Origin: Solimonas sp036405815
GTDB lineage: Bacteria; Pseudomonadota; Gammaproteobacteria; Nevskiales; Nevskiaceae
Assembly (NCBI GenBank): GCA_036405815.1
Contig: DASWWX010000057.1
Coordinates: 62,001-126,000 of the forward strand
Direction of reading: 5' to 3'
Length of the DNA: 64,000 nt
In this document: positions 42,446 through 50,970 of the stretch, piece after piece
Layout: each line of letters starts with the position of its first letter
Numbering within the stretch: the stretch's first letter is position 1
Position numbers and translations under genes: made by a program
Notes under the pieces: generated by a model
Databases searched by the model: none
What the model saw: only the letters and a program-made list of their open reading frames with translations
Told to the model about the DNA's origin: nothing

Positions 42446-43453
42446 ATGCGCATCCTGTTTGCTGGCACTGCCGTCGTCGTCGTGGTCGCTATTGCGGCAG
42501 CGGTGTGGTGGGGTGCACGCGATCCGGCATCGACGACGGCCGCGATCGACGAAGTGACGCTGGGCACGCGCGAAGCCTGCGCGGCCTACGACGGCGTGCC
42601 GGCGGGTTGGGGCGAGCAGCCGCAGGCGGGCATGCGCTGGATCGCCGCCGGCACGGTGGCGTTCGGCAGCGATCGTGGGTATGCCGACGAACGCCCGGTA
42701 CGCGCGATGGAGGTGCCCGGTTTCTGGATCGACCGCACCGAGGTGACCAACGCGCAGTTCGCGCGCTTCGTGCAGGCCACCGGCTACGTGACCAGCGCCG
42801 AGCAGGGCGGGGGTGCGGCGCAGTTCGTGGCGCCGAGCGGCGAGCGGGCGGTGAAGACGCCGGGCGACTGGTGGACGCTCGCCGAAAAGACGGACTGGCG
42901 CCATCCCGATGGGCCGGGGAGTTCGCTGGAAGGCCGCGCGCAGGAGCCGGTGGTGCATGTCAGCTACGCCGACGCGCAGGCCTATGCGCAGTGGCTCGGC
43001 CACGAACTGCCCAGCGAGCTGGAATGGGAGTTCGCCGCCAAGGCCGGACGCGACAACCAGACCGCCGACGCGTCGGTGCGCGACGCGGCGAGCCGGCCGC
43101 TGGCCAACTTCTGGCAGGGGCTGTTTCCGTACGACAACCGCGTCGAGGATGGCTACCCCGGCCGTGCGCCGGTGGGCTGCTTTCCACCGAATCCCAACGG
43201 CCTGCACGACATGGTCGGCAACGTCTGGGAATGGACGCGCGATGCCTATGCCGACCGTGGCGCGGCATCGGTTGCGGCGCCGTCGGGCGCTGTGGCGCGG
43301 CAGGTCATCAAGGGCGGGTCCTATCTGTGCTCGACCAACTACTGTGCGCGCGCCCGTGCCTCCTCGCGTCAGCCGCAGGACGCCGATCTGCCCACCTCGC
43401 ACGTCGGATTCCGCACGATCGCGCGCGGCCCGGCGCCGACGCCCCGTCCCTGA
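42446..43453 (+). CDS. Formylglycine-generating enzyme (SUMF1/FGE family), membrane-anchored
   Basis: A 335-aa protein that would convert a Cys in sulfatases to formylglycine. After an N-terminal anchor (about 3-23) comes the FGE fold: MRWIAAGTVAFGSD, PGFWIDRTEVTNAQFARFV, LPSELEWEFAAK and GNVWEWTRDAYAD. Both redox/copper Cys of true FGEs appear to be present: C295 and C300 in GGSYLCSTNYCARAR, as in the human active-site loop. Many family members lack these, so this is a catalytic-looking FGE. No sulfatase gene is in the window. It follows HupE by 74 bp. Confidence 0.88.
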   Translation: MRILFAGTAVVVVVAIAAAVWWGARDPASTTAAIDEVTLGTREACAAYDGVPAGWGEQPQAGMRWIAAGTVAFGSDRGYADERPVRAMEVPGFWIDRTEVTNAQFARFVQATGYVTSAEQGGGAAQFVAPSGERAVKTPGDWWTLAEKTDWRHPDGPGSSLEGRAQEPVVHVSYADAQAYAQWLGHELPSELEWEFAAKAGRDNQTADASVRDAASRPLANFWQGLFPYDNRVEDGYPGRAPVGCFPPNPNGLHDMVGNVWEWTRDAYADRGAASVAAPSGAVARQVIKGGSYLCSTNYCARARASSRQPQDADLPTSHVGFRTIARGPAPTPRP

Positions 43454-43532
43454 GCGGATCGCCGTCGTCGCCACGGCGTCCGGGGGCGAATCCGACGGCG
43501 CCAGCCATCCGCGCCGAATCCGGAGGCCTTGA

Positions 43533-43555
43533 ATTTTTGTGCACTGCACAAAAAT
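43533..43555. promoter_or_regulatory. Perfect 23-bp palindrome, possible operator
   Basis: ATTTTTGTGCA and TGCACAAAAAT around a single central C form perfect 11-bp arms, AT-rich within GC-rich DNA, about 87 bp upstream of the LolA-like gene and 80 bp after the FGE stop. The tiny loop makes a stem-loop terminator less likely than a protein-binding dyad. Confidence 0.5.
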
Positions 43556-43641
43556 AGCGGTAACATAGGCTTCCGTCGGTATGCCGCCCCTCATGTATGG
43601 CGGGCGGTGCTAACGGGAAAAGTGAGGTCCAGGAGGTACTT

Positions 43642-44427
43642 ATGAAGCGTCTTGCCGCGTTGCTGCTGCTCGCCGTGGGTCTGCCGGCTCAGGCCGATCC
43701 GGTGGCCCAGAAGGTCTTGGCCTGCATGCGCGACAACATTCCCGCCGCCGTCCGCGTGCAGGACTTCGAGTTGCGCGTGACCGACCGCCAGGGCGCGACC
43801 ACGACCCTGTCCGGCAAGCTGTTCGCGCGGCGCGAAACGCAGGCGCAGAACGGCAGCCAGGCCCACGCGATGATGCGCGTGAACCAGCCCGAGCATCTCA
43901 AAGGCGCCGCCTATCTCGTGCGCCAGACCGATGACTATCTGCGCGATGGCATGTATGTGTACCTGCCGTCGGTCAAGCGCGTGCGTCGCGTCACCGGCAC
44001 CTTTGCCGACGGCTCGCTGCTGGGCACCACCTTCAGCTATTACGATTTCAAGCAGATCGCGAACGCTTTCGGCGATCTGGATGCGCGCAGCGAAGGCGCC
44101 GGCACGATCGACGGTCGTGCCGTGCAGGTGCTGTCGTTCTCGCCGCTGGCCGGCGCGGAAACGGTCTACAGCGGCGCCCGTGCCTGGATCGACGAGAAGA
44201 CCTGCCTGCCGCTCAAGGTCGAGTTCCTCGAACACGGCAAGGTGCGCAAGCGTCTGAGCGCGCAGCCGGCGGCACTGCGCCCCTATGGGCAGCACTGGTA
44301 TGTATCCGAGTCCGAGCTGGTTGATCTGAAGGACAACAGCCGCACGACGCTGCGCATCCTCAAGGCCAGCGAGTCGCCGGTGTCGGATCGCCTGTTCAAT
44401 CCGAACACCTTCTATCTCGGCCACTGA
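43642..44427 (+). CDS. Outer-membrane lipoprotein-sorting (LolA-like) periplasmic protein
   Basis: A 261-aa exported protein: clean signal peptide (MKRLAALLLLAVGLPAQA), then a LolA_like beta domain with MRVNQPEHLKGAAYLV, MYVYLPSVKRVRRV and TTFSYYDFKQ. This family usually accompanies MMPL/RND lipid transporters and moves lipids or hydrophobic compounds across the periplasm; no such transporter is adjacent here. A perfect AGGAGG site precedes the ATG by 5 nt. Possibly controlled by the upstream palindrome. Confidence 0.85.
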   Translation: MKRLAALLLLAVGLPAQADPVAQKVLACMRDNIPAAVRVQDFELRVTDRQGATTTLSGKLFARRETQAQNGSQAHAMMRVNQPEHLKGAAYLVRQTDDYLRDGMYVYLPSVKRVRRVTGTFADGSLLGTTFSYYDFKQIANAFGDLDARSEGAGTIDGRAVQVLSFSPLAGAETVYSGARAWIDEKTCLPLKVEFLEHGKVRKRLSAQPAALRPYGQHWYVSESELVDLKDNSRTTLRILKASESPVSDRLFNPNTFYLGH

Positions 44428-44544
44428 GCGCGTCGCGCCGGCGCACGTCGGCGCGACGGTCTGGTTTCGCGCCCCCCGCATCCGGACGAACCGGTTGCGT
44501 ACACGCTCTGACACAGTCCTGACCGGACAGCGAAGGAGCGGTCG

Positions 44545-45306
44545 ATGCGCAGGCTGGAAAACAAAACCCTGATCGTGGTCGGCGGGGCGTCGGGCATCGG
44601 CGAGATCACGGCCGAGCGTCTGGCAGCCGAAGGCGCGAGCGTGGTCATCGGCGATCTCAACGCCGACGGCGCGCATCGCGTCGCGGAACGCATCACGCGC
44701 CATGGCGGTCGCGCGCTGGGCCTGGCCTGCGATATTGCCGACGAAGCCAGCGTCAACGCGCTGGTCGCGCACGCGGTCGAAACCCATGGCGGTCTCGACG
44801 GCATCCATGTCAACGCCGCCGACCTGATGGCGATTCGTTCGGATACCGATGCGCTGACGGTGCCGCTGGAGATCTTCGATCGCACGCTGGCGGTGAATCT
44901 GCGCGGCCATCTGCTGTGCACGCGCGCGGCCGTGCCGGAACTGCTCAAGCGCGGCGGCGGTGCGATCGTCTACACCAGCTCCGGCGCCGCTGACATGGGG
45001 GAGCCGACGCGCGTGTCCTACGCCGTCAGCAAGAGCGGCCTGCAGGCGCTGATGCGCCATGTCGCCGCGCGCTGGGGCAAGGACGGCATCCGGGCCAATG
45101 CCATCGCACCGGGCCTCGTCATCACCGAGCAGTTGAAGGCGCATTTCCCCGAGCCCTTGCGCCAGGCGACGCTCGCCATCACCCGCAGCCCGCGCCTCGG
45201 CACATCCGAAGATATCGCCGCGATGGTGGCGATGCTGATGTCGGCCGACGGCGAGTGGATCAACGGCCAGACGATCGGCGTGGACGGCGGGGCGTTATTC
45301 CGCTGA
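44545..45306 (+). CDS. SDR family oxidoreductase
   Basis: A 253-aa classical SDR: GGASGIGE cofactor loop, IGDLNADG at the end of beta-2 (Asp favours NAD), VNAAD in place of NAG, YTSSGAAD with the catalytic Ser, and YAVSKSGL as the Tyr/Lys pair. The C-terminal INGQTIGVDGG is typical of hydroxysteroid or 3-oxoacyl dehydrogenases. AAGGAG lies upstream of the ATG. It is followed 91 bp later by another SDR. Substrate unknown. Confidence 0.9.
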   Translation: MRRLENKTLIVVGGASGIGEITAERLAAEGASVVIGDLNADGAHRVAERITRHGGRALGLACDIADEASVNALVAHAVETHGGLDGIHVNAADLMAIRSDTDALTVPLEIFDRTLAVNLRGHLLCTRAAVPELLKRGGGAIVYTSSGAADMGEPTRVSYAVSKSGLQALMRHVAARWGKDGIRANAIAPGLVITEQLKAHFPEPLRQATLAITRSPRLGTSEDIAAMVAMLMSADGEWINGQTIGVDGGALFR

Positions 45307-45397
45307 GCCCGACTCACCCCAAAGGGTGATGCCCCGTCCGCGCCGCGGCTCGCATGATGCAGGCATACATCGATGCGATAACGACGAGGAGAGTCAG

Positions 45398-46165
45398 ATG
45401 TCCAAGGCGGCATTCCCGAAGGGCGCGACCCTGGTGTTCGGCGGCAGCGGCGGTATCGGCCAGGAAGTGGCGAAGAGCTTCGGCAGCGCCGGCAGCGACG
45501 TCGCCATCGTCTATCGCTCCAAGGAAGACGTGGCCAAGAAGGTCGCGGCGGATATCGCAGCCGGCGGTCGCAAGGCGACGATCCACAGCGCCGACGTGCG
45601 CGAGCCTGCGCAGGTCGAGGCGGCGGTGAAGGCGGCGATCGCCGCGCACGGGCGCATCCACACCGTGATCTGGGCGGCGGGCCCGGTGGTCGAGCAGGTG
45701 CACATCGCCGACACCACGCCGGAGCTGTGGAAGAAATCCATCGACATCGAAGTGCACGGCTTCTTCCATGCCGTGAAGGCGACGCTGCCACATCTGCGCG
45801 AGCAGGGCGGTGGCTCCTACGTGCACCTGGGTTCGGCGGGCCATGTCTGGTGGCCGGCCAAGGACGGACTCTCGGTTGCGCCCAAGGCGGCCAACGAGGC
45901 GCTGGTTACCGGCATCGCCAAGGAAGAAGGCAAGTTCAACATCCGCGCCAACTCGGTGCTGGTCGGCGTCATCGAGGCCGGCATGTTCCTGGAGCTGCTC
46001 AAGCGCGGCGTGTTCGACCAGAAGTGGACCGACGAGACGCAGAAGCTGCTGTGCATCAAGCGTTGGGGCAAGCCGGAGGAGATCGGCGCTGCCGCCGTGT
46101 TCCTGGCGACCAATGGCTATGTCACCGGCCAGCAGATCAATGTCTCGGGCGGCTTCGGCATCTAG
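45398..46165 (+). CDS. SDR family protein with catalytic Tyr replaced by Ser
   Basis: A 255-aa SDR fold: FGGSGGIGQEV cofactor loop and a C-terminal YVTGQQINVSGGFG. At the active site the usual YxxxK reads SVAPK (within DGLSVAPKAANEAL), so Tyr is replaced while Lys stays; the Ser position lies in HLGSAGH. Such a protein may be a dehydratase-, isomerase- or epimerase-like SDR or catalytically altered. The ATG at 45398 has a GAGGAGAG site upstream. The end overlaps the start chosen for the hexosaminidase gene. Confidence 0.85.
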   Translation: MSKAAFPKGATLVFGGSGGIGQEVAKSFGSAGSDVAIVYRSKEDVAKKVAADIAAGGRKATIHSADVREPAQVEAAVKAAIAAHGRIHTVIWAAGPVVEQVHIADTTPELWKKSIDIEVHGFFHAVKATLPHLREQGGGSYVHLGSAGHVWWPAKDGLSVAPKAANEALVTGIAKEEGKFNIRANSVLVGVIEAGMFLELLKRGVFDQKWTDETQKLLCIKRWGKPEEIGAAAVFLATNGYVTGQQINVSGGFGI

Positions 46166-47837
46166 GCTGGTTCGCCTGACTCGCAGCACCGGCCGGCGCG
46201 CCCTGATCGGCGCGCTGCTGGCGCTGCCCCTGCTGCAGGCCTGCGGTTCATCCAGCCCTGGCGCGGATGCGGGCCCTGCGCCGTCGCCGGATTGCGTGAC
46301 CGCGCCGGCAATGACCACCGCCGATCTGGCGAGCCGGCCGCAGACGATTCCGGCTTTGCGCGAATGGCGCGGCGGCGCGGGGGCGTTTCGGCCCGGCGAT
46401 GCCATGCGCGTCGTTTACGACCCGGCATCGGCGGACGTTCTGAAACTCGTTGCCGAGGGACTGGCCGAGGATCTGCGCCTGCAGGGTCGCGAGGTTGCGG
46501 TTGCGGCCGTTGCGCCGGCATCGCGCCAGACCGGCGATGTTGCACTGGCGCTGGGCGACTGCGATACGCGTCTGGGGCGCGAGGGCTATCGGCTTTCGTT
46601 GCAGGACGGCGACGTGTCGATCCGCGCCCGCGAGGCAGCGGGCGCTTTCTACGCCACGCGCACGCTGCTGCAGTTGATGGCGCAGGGTCAGTCGATTGCC
46701 GCTGGCGAGGCACTGGACTGGCCGCGATATCCCGAACGCGGCCTGATGGTCGACCTCGGCCGCAAGCACTTCACGATGGAGTGGCTGCGCGCACATTTGC
46801 GCGAGCTGGCCTGGCTGAAGATGAACTACCTGCATCTGCACTTGAGCGACGACCTCGGCTTTCGCATCGAAAGCGAGAGCCACCCCGAGATCGTGTCGGA
46901 ACCGCATCTGAGCAAGCAGGACGTGCGCGAACTGATCGAGCTGGCCGCGCGCCATCACATCACGGTGGTGCCCGAGATCGACATGCCGGGTCACATGGAG
47001 GCGATCCTCGCGCCGCACCCCGACTACCAGCTCGCGAACGTGCTCGGGCAGCGCGCCGCGGACCGGCTCGACGTGACCAATCCCGACGCGCTGCGGCTGG
47101 TGCAGGATCTGCTGGAAGAGTTCCTGCCGTTCTTTCCGGGGCCGTACTGGCACCTGGGCGCCGACGAGGTGATGCCGCCGGCCGAGTACGCGCTGCATCC
47201 GAATCTGCGCGAATACGCGCGGGCGCAGTACGGCGAGAACGCGAACGCCAAGGACGCGATCCACGGCTTCGTCAACTGGGTGGATGCAATCGTGCGCGCG
47301 CACGGCAAGACCGCGCGCATGTGGCACGACGACATGGACGGCGGCCGTGCGGTGACGATCAACCCGGACATCGTCGTCGAGTGGTGGACCAACTTCTCGC
47401 CACTGTCCGACCTGACGCCGCCGACGCCGCAGCGCCTGCTCGACGGCGGCCACACGATCATGAACGCGGGTTGGTTCCCGACCTACTACGCAGCGCTGTT
47501 TCCCGATCCGCTGTTCCTGCGGCCCGATCCGAAGACGGCGTACGAATCCTGGTCCGTCGATCAGTTCACCGGTCCGGTGGTCGTCGACGGTCTGTTCCAG
47601 ATTCCCCCGTACCGCATCGATCCCGCCGAACCGCGCAATCTCGGCTCGAAGGTCCATGTCTGGAACGACCTGCCGAACGTCGAGGACGAGAACCAGATCG
47701 CTGCCGGCATCGCCACGCGCCTGCGCATCGTCGCGCAGAAGACCTGGGAATCACCGCAGCTGACCGACGACTACGCCGCGTTCCAGCGGATCGAAGCCCT
47801 CGTCGGTCACGCACCCGGCTACGTGCTGGCGCCCTGA
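46140..47837 (+). CDS. Beta-N-acetylhexosaminidase (GH20) lipoprotein
   Basis: A 565-aa glycoside hydrolase family 20 enzyme that removes terminal GlcNAc/GalNAc residues. A positively charged N-terminus and lipobox LPLLQAC (Cys about 35) place it in the envelope. An N-terminal GH20b-like domain precedes the barrel, which shows HLHLSDDLGFR, VPEIDMPGHM and the catalytic Asp-Glu pair D342-E343 in HLGADEV. The ATG at 46140 overlaps the SDR gene by 26 bp and has no good ribosome-binding site, so the start is uncertain; no nearer ATG exists before the signal peptide. Probably serves chitin or peptidoglycan fragments. Confidence 0.87.
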   Translation: MSRAASASRLVRLTRSTGRRALIGALLALPLLQACGSSSPGADAGPAPSPDCVTAPAMTTADLASRPQTIPALREWRGGAGAFRPGDAMRVVYDPASADVLKLVAEGLAEDLRLQGREVAVAAVAPASRQTGDVALALGDCDTRLGREGYRLSLQDGDVSIRAREAAGAFYATRTLLQLMAQGQSIAAGEALDWPRYPERGLMVDLGRKHFTMEWLRAHLRELAWLKMNYLHLHLSDDLGFRIESESHPEIVSEPHLSKQDVRELIELAARHHITVVPEIDMPGHMEAILAPHPDYQLANVLGQRAADRLDVTNPDALRLVQDLLEEFLPFFPGPYWHLGADEVMPPAEYALHPNLREYARAQYGENANAKDAIHGFVNWVDAIVRAHGKTARMWHDDMDGGRAVTINPDIVVEWWTNFSPLSDLTPPTPQRLLDGGHTIMNAGWFPTYYAALFPDPLFLRPDPKTAYESWSVDQFTGPVVVDGLFQIPPYRIDPAEPRNLGSKVHVWNDLPNVEDENQIAAGIATRLRIVAQKTWESPQLTDDYAAFQRIEALVGHAPGYVLAP

Positions 47838-47867
47838 ACCGCTCACCACCGCATCAAGGAGTATCCC

Positions 47868-48356
47868 ATGACGCTCAGACTCGAAGACATCGAACTCATC
47901 AAGCGCCTCAAGCACGCCTACTGTCGCTGCATCGACACTGCCAACATCGCGGAGCTGAAGACGCTGTTCACGGAAGACGCGAGCGTGCTGTACATCGGCG
48001 GTACCTATCGCTTCGAAGCGCAAGGACGCGACAAGATCATCGAAGCGCTGGAAAACGCCTTCCACGCCGAGGCAGTGGCGTTTCACAGCGTGCTGCATCC
48101 GGAAATCGACGTGACGTCGGACACCGAGGCCACCGGCACCTGGTATCTGCACGACTGGTTTCTGGACAAGCGGCACAAGATCGCCACCGAAGGCAGTGCG
48201 CTGTACAAGGACCAGTACGTGAAGCGCGATGGCCGCTGGCAGATCCATCACGCGTCCTACGAACGCGTCTACGAGATCGTCACGCCGGTCACGGAGATGC
48301 CGAACCTCACGGCGCACCTGCTGGCCAGGACTGGCAAGAAGCTACCGCCACTCTGA
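47868..48356 (+). CDS. SnoaL/NTF2-like family protein
   Basis: A 162-aa single-domain protein: DIELIKRLKHAYCRCIDTAN at the N-terminus, FTEDASVLYIGG, then FHSVLHPEIDV and a final WQIHHASYERVYE. It is a distant relative of the SnoaL gene at 8438 and of ketosteroid isomerase. No Y14/D38-type KSI residues can be matched, so a different reaction or a binding role is likely. AAGGAG precedes the ATG. It lies 30 bp after the hexosaminidase on the same strand. Confidence 0.82.
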   Translation: MTLRLEDIELIKRLKHAYCRCIDTANIAELKTLFTEDASVLYIGGTYRFEAQGRDKIIEALENAFHAEAVAFHSVLHPEIDVTSDTEATGTWYLHDWFLDKRHKIATEGSALYKDQYVKRDGRWQIHHASYERVYEIVTPVTEMPNLTAHLLARTGKKLPPL

Positions 48357-48368
48357 AGCCTGATCGCG

Positions 48369-48749
48369 TCAGTGCGCGCGCCACGCGCGCCACAACGCGC
48401 GCAGCGTGGCGAACGTGGCGCAGACGGCGATGGCGGCACCCACATCGGCGCACCAGTCCATGACGTCCGAATGACGGTGCGGGAAGAAGGACTGGATGTA
48501 TTCGTCGATCGCGCCCATCACGGCGATGGCGCTGACGATGACCAGGCTGCGGCGCAGCACCGGCAGGCGCAGGCCGAGGAACAGCAGCACGGACAGCCCG
48601 CCGTAGGCGAGCACATGCAGGATCTTGTCGTTGGTGTCGCGCAGCGGATCGGGAAGCCGGACCCACAGCGAGCCCAGGGCGATCATCACGGCGTAGATCG
48701 TGACGGCGAGCGGCACCAGGGCGCGGCGCCAGGCGGCGAAGGAAGACAA
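48369..48749 (-). CDS. VanZ-like small membrane protein
   Basis: A 126-aa protein with four hydrophobic helices and the VanZ-family signature: KILHVLAYGGLSVLLFLGL and MGAIDEYIQSFFPHRHSDVMDWCADVGA. Function is unproved. A TTG at 48749 with a GAGAG stretch upstream is taken as start, because the only upstream ATG (48851) would overlap the divergent SDR gene and adds residues unlike a signal or anchor. The start is therefore tentative. Convergent with the SnoaL gene. Confidence 0.7.
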   Translation of the reverse strand: MSSFAAWRRALVPLAVTIYAVMIALGSLWVRLPDPLRDTNDKILHVLAYGGLSVLLFLGLRLPVLRRSLVIVSAIAVMGAIDEYIQSFFPHRHSDVMDWCADVGAAIAVCATFATLRALWRAWRAH

Positions 48750-48820
48750 GCGGAGCTCTCGAAGAAAATCGGGCGCCGCATGATAACGACAACGGCATGA
48801 CGCGAGCGAAGGGGAGGGGC

Positions 48821-49657
48821 ATGCAACGGTCTTGGCACACATGCGGCGCATTGGTCACCGGCGCTTCGCGCGGCATCGGCCGCGCGGTGGCGCGGCGGCT
48901 GGCGGCGCAGGGATTGCGCGTGGTGGTGACGGCCAGCGAACGCTCGCGTGACGGCCTGGACGAGACCGTGCGGCAGATCGTCGAGGCCGGCGGCCGCGCC
49001 CGCTCGCTGTGCTGCGATCTGGTGGACGCTGCCGCGCGGGCCGACCTGATCGCGCATGCCGCGGGCGAGGGCGCCATCGACGTGCTGATCAACAATGCCG
49101 CCGGCATCAGCGCCTATGCGCCGCCGAGCCGTATCGATCTCGATGCGCGCCGCCGCATGCTCGAACTCAATCTGCAGGCGCCGGTGGACCTGATCCAGCA
49201 GGCGCTGCCGGCGATGCAGGCGCAGGGTTTCGGCCGCATCGTCAACATCGGCAGCGAAATGGCGAACCAGCCGCCTGCGCCGTATCCGGGCCCGGCCAAG
49301 CTGGTGCATGCGCTTGGCTACTACGGCGTCTCCAAGGCCGCGCTGCACCGCTACACCGAGGCGCTGGCCGCCGAGCTGCACGGCAGCGGCGTTTGCATCA
49401 ACGCGGTACTGCCGTACAAGATCGTCGCCACCGAAAGTGCTGCCGACGTCGTGCGCCAGACCGCAGCGGTGCATCCCGACTGGATCGAACCGGTCGAGGT
49501 GATGGCCGAAGCGGTCTGGCAATTGATCGCGAGCGGCAGCACCGGCGTGATCGGCGTCAGCCGGCAGATACTTCAGAGCGCTCAGGCGCCGGTGCATGCC
49601 CTCGACGGCGTGACCCGGCTGGGCGATGCCTTGATGACGCAGAGGAGCACACCGTGA
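48821..49657 (+). CDS. SDR family oxidoreductase
   Basis: A 278-aa classical SDR: VTGASRGIGRAV, INNAAG, NIGSEMAN with catalytic Ser, and YYGVSKAAL. The ATG at 48821 is directly preceded by GGGGAGG and preferred to 48797. Its stop overlaps the MFS transporter start (GTGA), so the two are co-translated, which suggests the transporter imports or exports the substrate or product of this enzyme. Confidence 0.89.
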   Translation: MQRSWHTCGALVTGASRGIGRAVARRLAAQGLRVVVTASERSRDGLDETVRQIVEAGGRARSLCCDLVDAAARADLIAHAAGEGAIDVLINNAAGISAYAPPSRIDLDARRRMLELNLQAPVDLIQQALPAMQAQGFGRIVNIGSEMANQPPAPYPGPAKLVHALGYYGVSKAALHRYTEALAAELHGSGVCINAVLPYKIVATESAADVVRQTAAVHPDWIEPVEVMAEAVWQLIASGSTGVIGVSRQILQSAQAPVHALDGVTRLGDALMTQRSTP

Positions 49658-50910
49658 ACTCGTCCCGCCCGGTCCCGAACCTGTTCTATGGCTGGTGGAT
49701 CGTCGCCGCCGGTTTCGTCACGACGATGCTGGCGATCGGCAGCACCACCTACGCTTTCGGCTTGTTCGTGAAACCGCTGTCCGAAGAGTTCGGCCTGTCG
49801 CGCGCGGACGCCAACATCGGTTTCATCGCCCTGCTGATCGGCTTCGCGCTGTGGGCGCCGCTGGTCGGGCGCGTGCTCGATCGCAGTCCGGCGCGGATGG
49901 TGATGTGCGTCGGTGGCTTGCTGGTCGGCATCGGTTTCTCGCTGATCGCAGTGCTGAAGTCGCCGACCGCGATGGCGCTGGTCGTGGTCGGCCCGCTGGC
50001 GCTGGGTACCGTGGCCTGCGGCGCGCTGGCGACCAATGCGATCACGGCGCGCTGGTTCTATCGCCAGCGTGGCCGCGCGATGGGGCTGCTCGCGGTCGCG
50101 ACCTCGGCCGGCGGCTTCACGGTGCCGCCGGTTGCGGCGCTGCTGATGGAGCAGTACGGCTGGCGCGGCGCGGTCGGCGTGCTCGGTGTCGCGATTCCGC
50201 TGCTGGTCATCGCGGTCGTGCTGTGGCGCATCCGCGATCGCCCGCAGGATCTGGGGCTGTTGCCGGACGGCGGCGTGTCGTCGGTGACGACCGCGGCCGA
50301 CGGCACGCAGCCGGCGGCCGTGGAAGGGCGGCAGTGGCGCTTCGGCCAGTTGCTGGCAGACGGCCGGTTCTGGCTGATCGCGCTCGGCACCGGCCTGCTG
50401 CTCGGTGCCGACCAGGCGCTGCTGGCCTCGCTGATTCCCTACGGTATCGACGCCGGCTACGGCGCGCCGCGTGCGGCGCTGCTGCTGTCCTGCCTGACCT
50501 TCTCCGCGATTCTCGGCAAGCTCGCGATCGGTGCGCTGGCGGATCGCTACGACAAGCGCCTGCTGTTCTGCATCGTCGCCGCCTGCAATCTGAGCTTTCT
50601 GTTGCTGCTGCTGTTCGAGCCCTCGTACCCGGTGCTGGTCGCGGCCTGCTGCGTGATCGGCCTGGCCATCGGCGGCACCTATCCGCTGTGGACGACGCTG
50701 ATCGCCGATCACTTCGGCGCGGCGTCGTTCGGTACGGTGATGGGCAGCATGAACCTGGCGATGATGCCGCTGGCGATCGGCGCGATCCGCTTCATCGGCG
50801 TCGTGCATGACCGCACCGGCAGCTACAACGATGCGTTCCTGGTGTTCATCGCCACGGCCTTCGTCGCGGTGGCGCTGATCCTGATGCTGCGGCCGCGCCC
50901 GCCGGCCTGA
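49654..50910 (+). CDS. MFS transporter
   Basis: A 418-aa major facilitator superfamily permease with 12 hydrophobic helices and a central charged loop (about 200-222). The N-terminal half has the GRVLDRSPARMVM motif A and the family RxxGxR-type loop; the second half repeats it as GALADRYDKRLL. It resembles monocarboxylate/oxalate-formate-type transporters (opening FYGWWIVAAGFV). It starts at GTG 49654, overlapping the SDR stop by four bases, with GAGGAG upstream. Substrate unknown, perhaps an organic acid. Confidence 0.9.
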   Translation: MNSSRPVPNLFYGWWIVAAGFVTTMLAIGSTTYAFGLFVKPLSEEFGLSRADANIGFIALLIGFALWAPLVGRVLDRSPARMVMCVGGLLVGIGFSLIAVLKSPTAMALVVVGPLALGTVACGALATNAITARWFYRQRGRAMGLLAVATSAGGFTVPPVAALLMEQYGWRGAVGVLGVAIPLLVIAVVLWRIRDRPQDLGLLPDGGVSSVTTAADGTQPAAVEGRQWRFGQLLADGRFWLIALGTGLLLGADQALLASLIPYGIDAGYGAPRAALLLSCLTFSAILGKLAIGALADRYDKRLLFCIVAACNLSFLLLLLFEPSYPVLVAACCVIGLAIGGTYPLWTTLIADHFGAASFGTVMGSMNLAMMPLAIGAIRFIGVVHDRTGSYNDAFLVFIATAFVAVALILMLRPRPPA

Positions 50911-50927
50911 GCGCTTTTTCTGGAATG

Positions 50928-50963
50928 CCCCCGCGACGATCGTGTCGGATCGTGTCGCGGGCT
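50928..50963. terminator. Hairpin between convergent MFS and LuxR genes
   Basis: A stem CCCGCGAC / GTCGCGGG with a second inner GATC pairing, 18 bp after the MFS stop and 7 bp beyond the LuxR stop on the other strand. No U-tract on either side. Confidence 0.45.
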
Positions 50964-50970
50964 CGGGGCC

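Noticed and set aside
47868..48356. The SnoaL protein as a second ketosteroid isomerase
   Set aside because: It has the fold but not the Tyr14/Asp38/Asp104-type catalytic set found at 52412.
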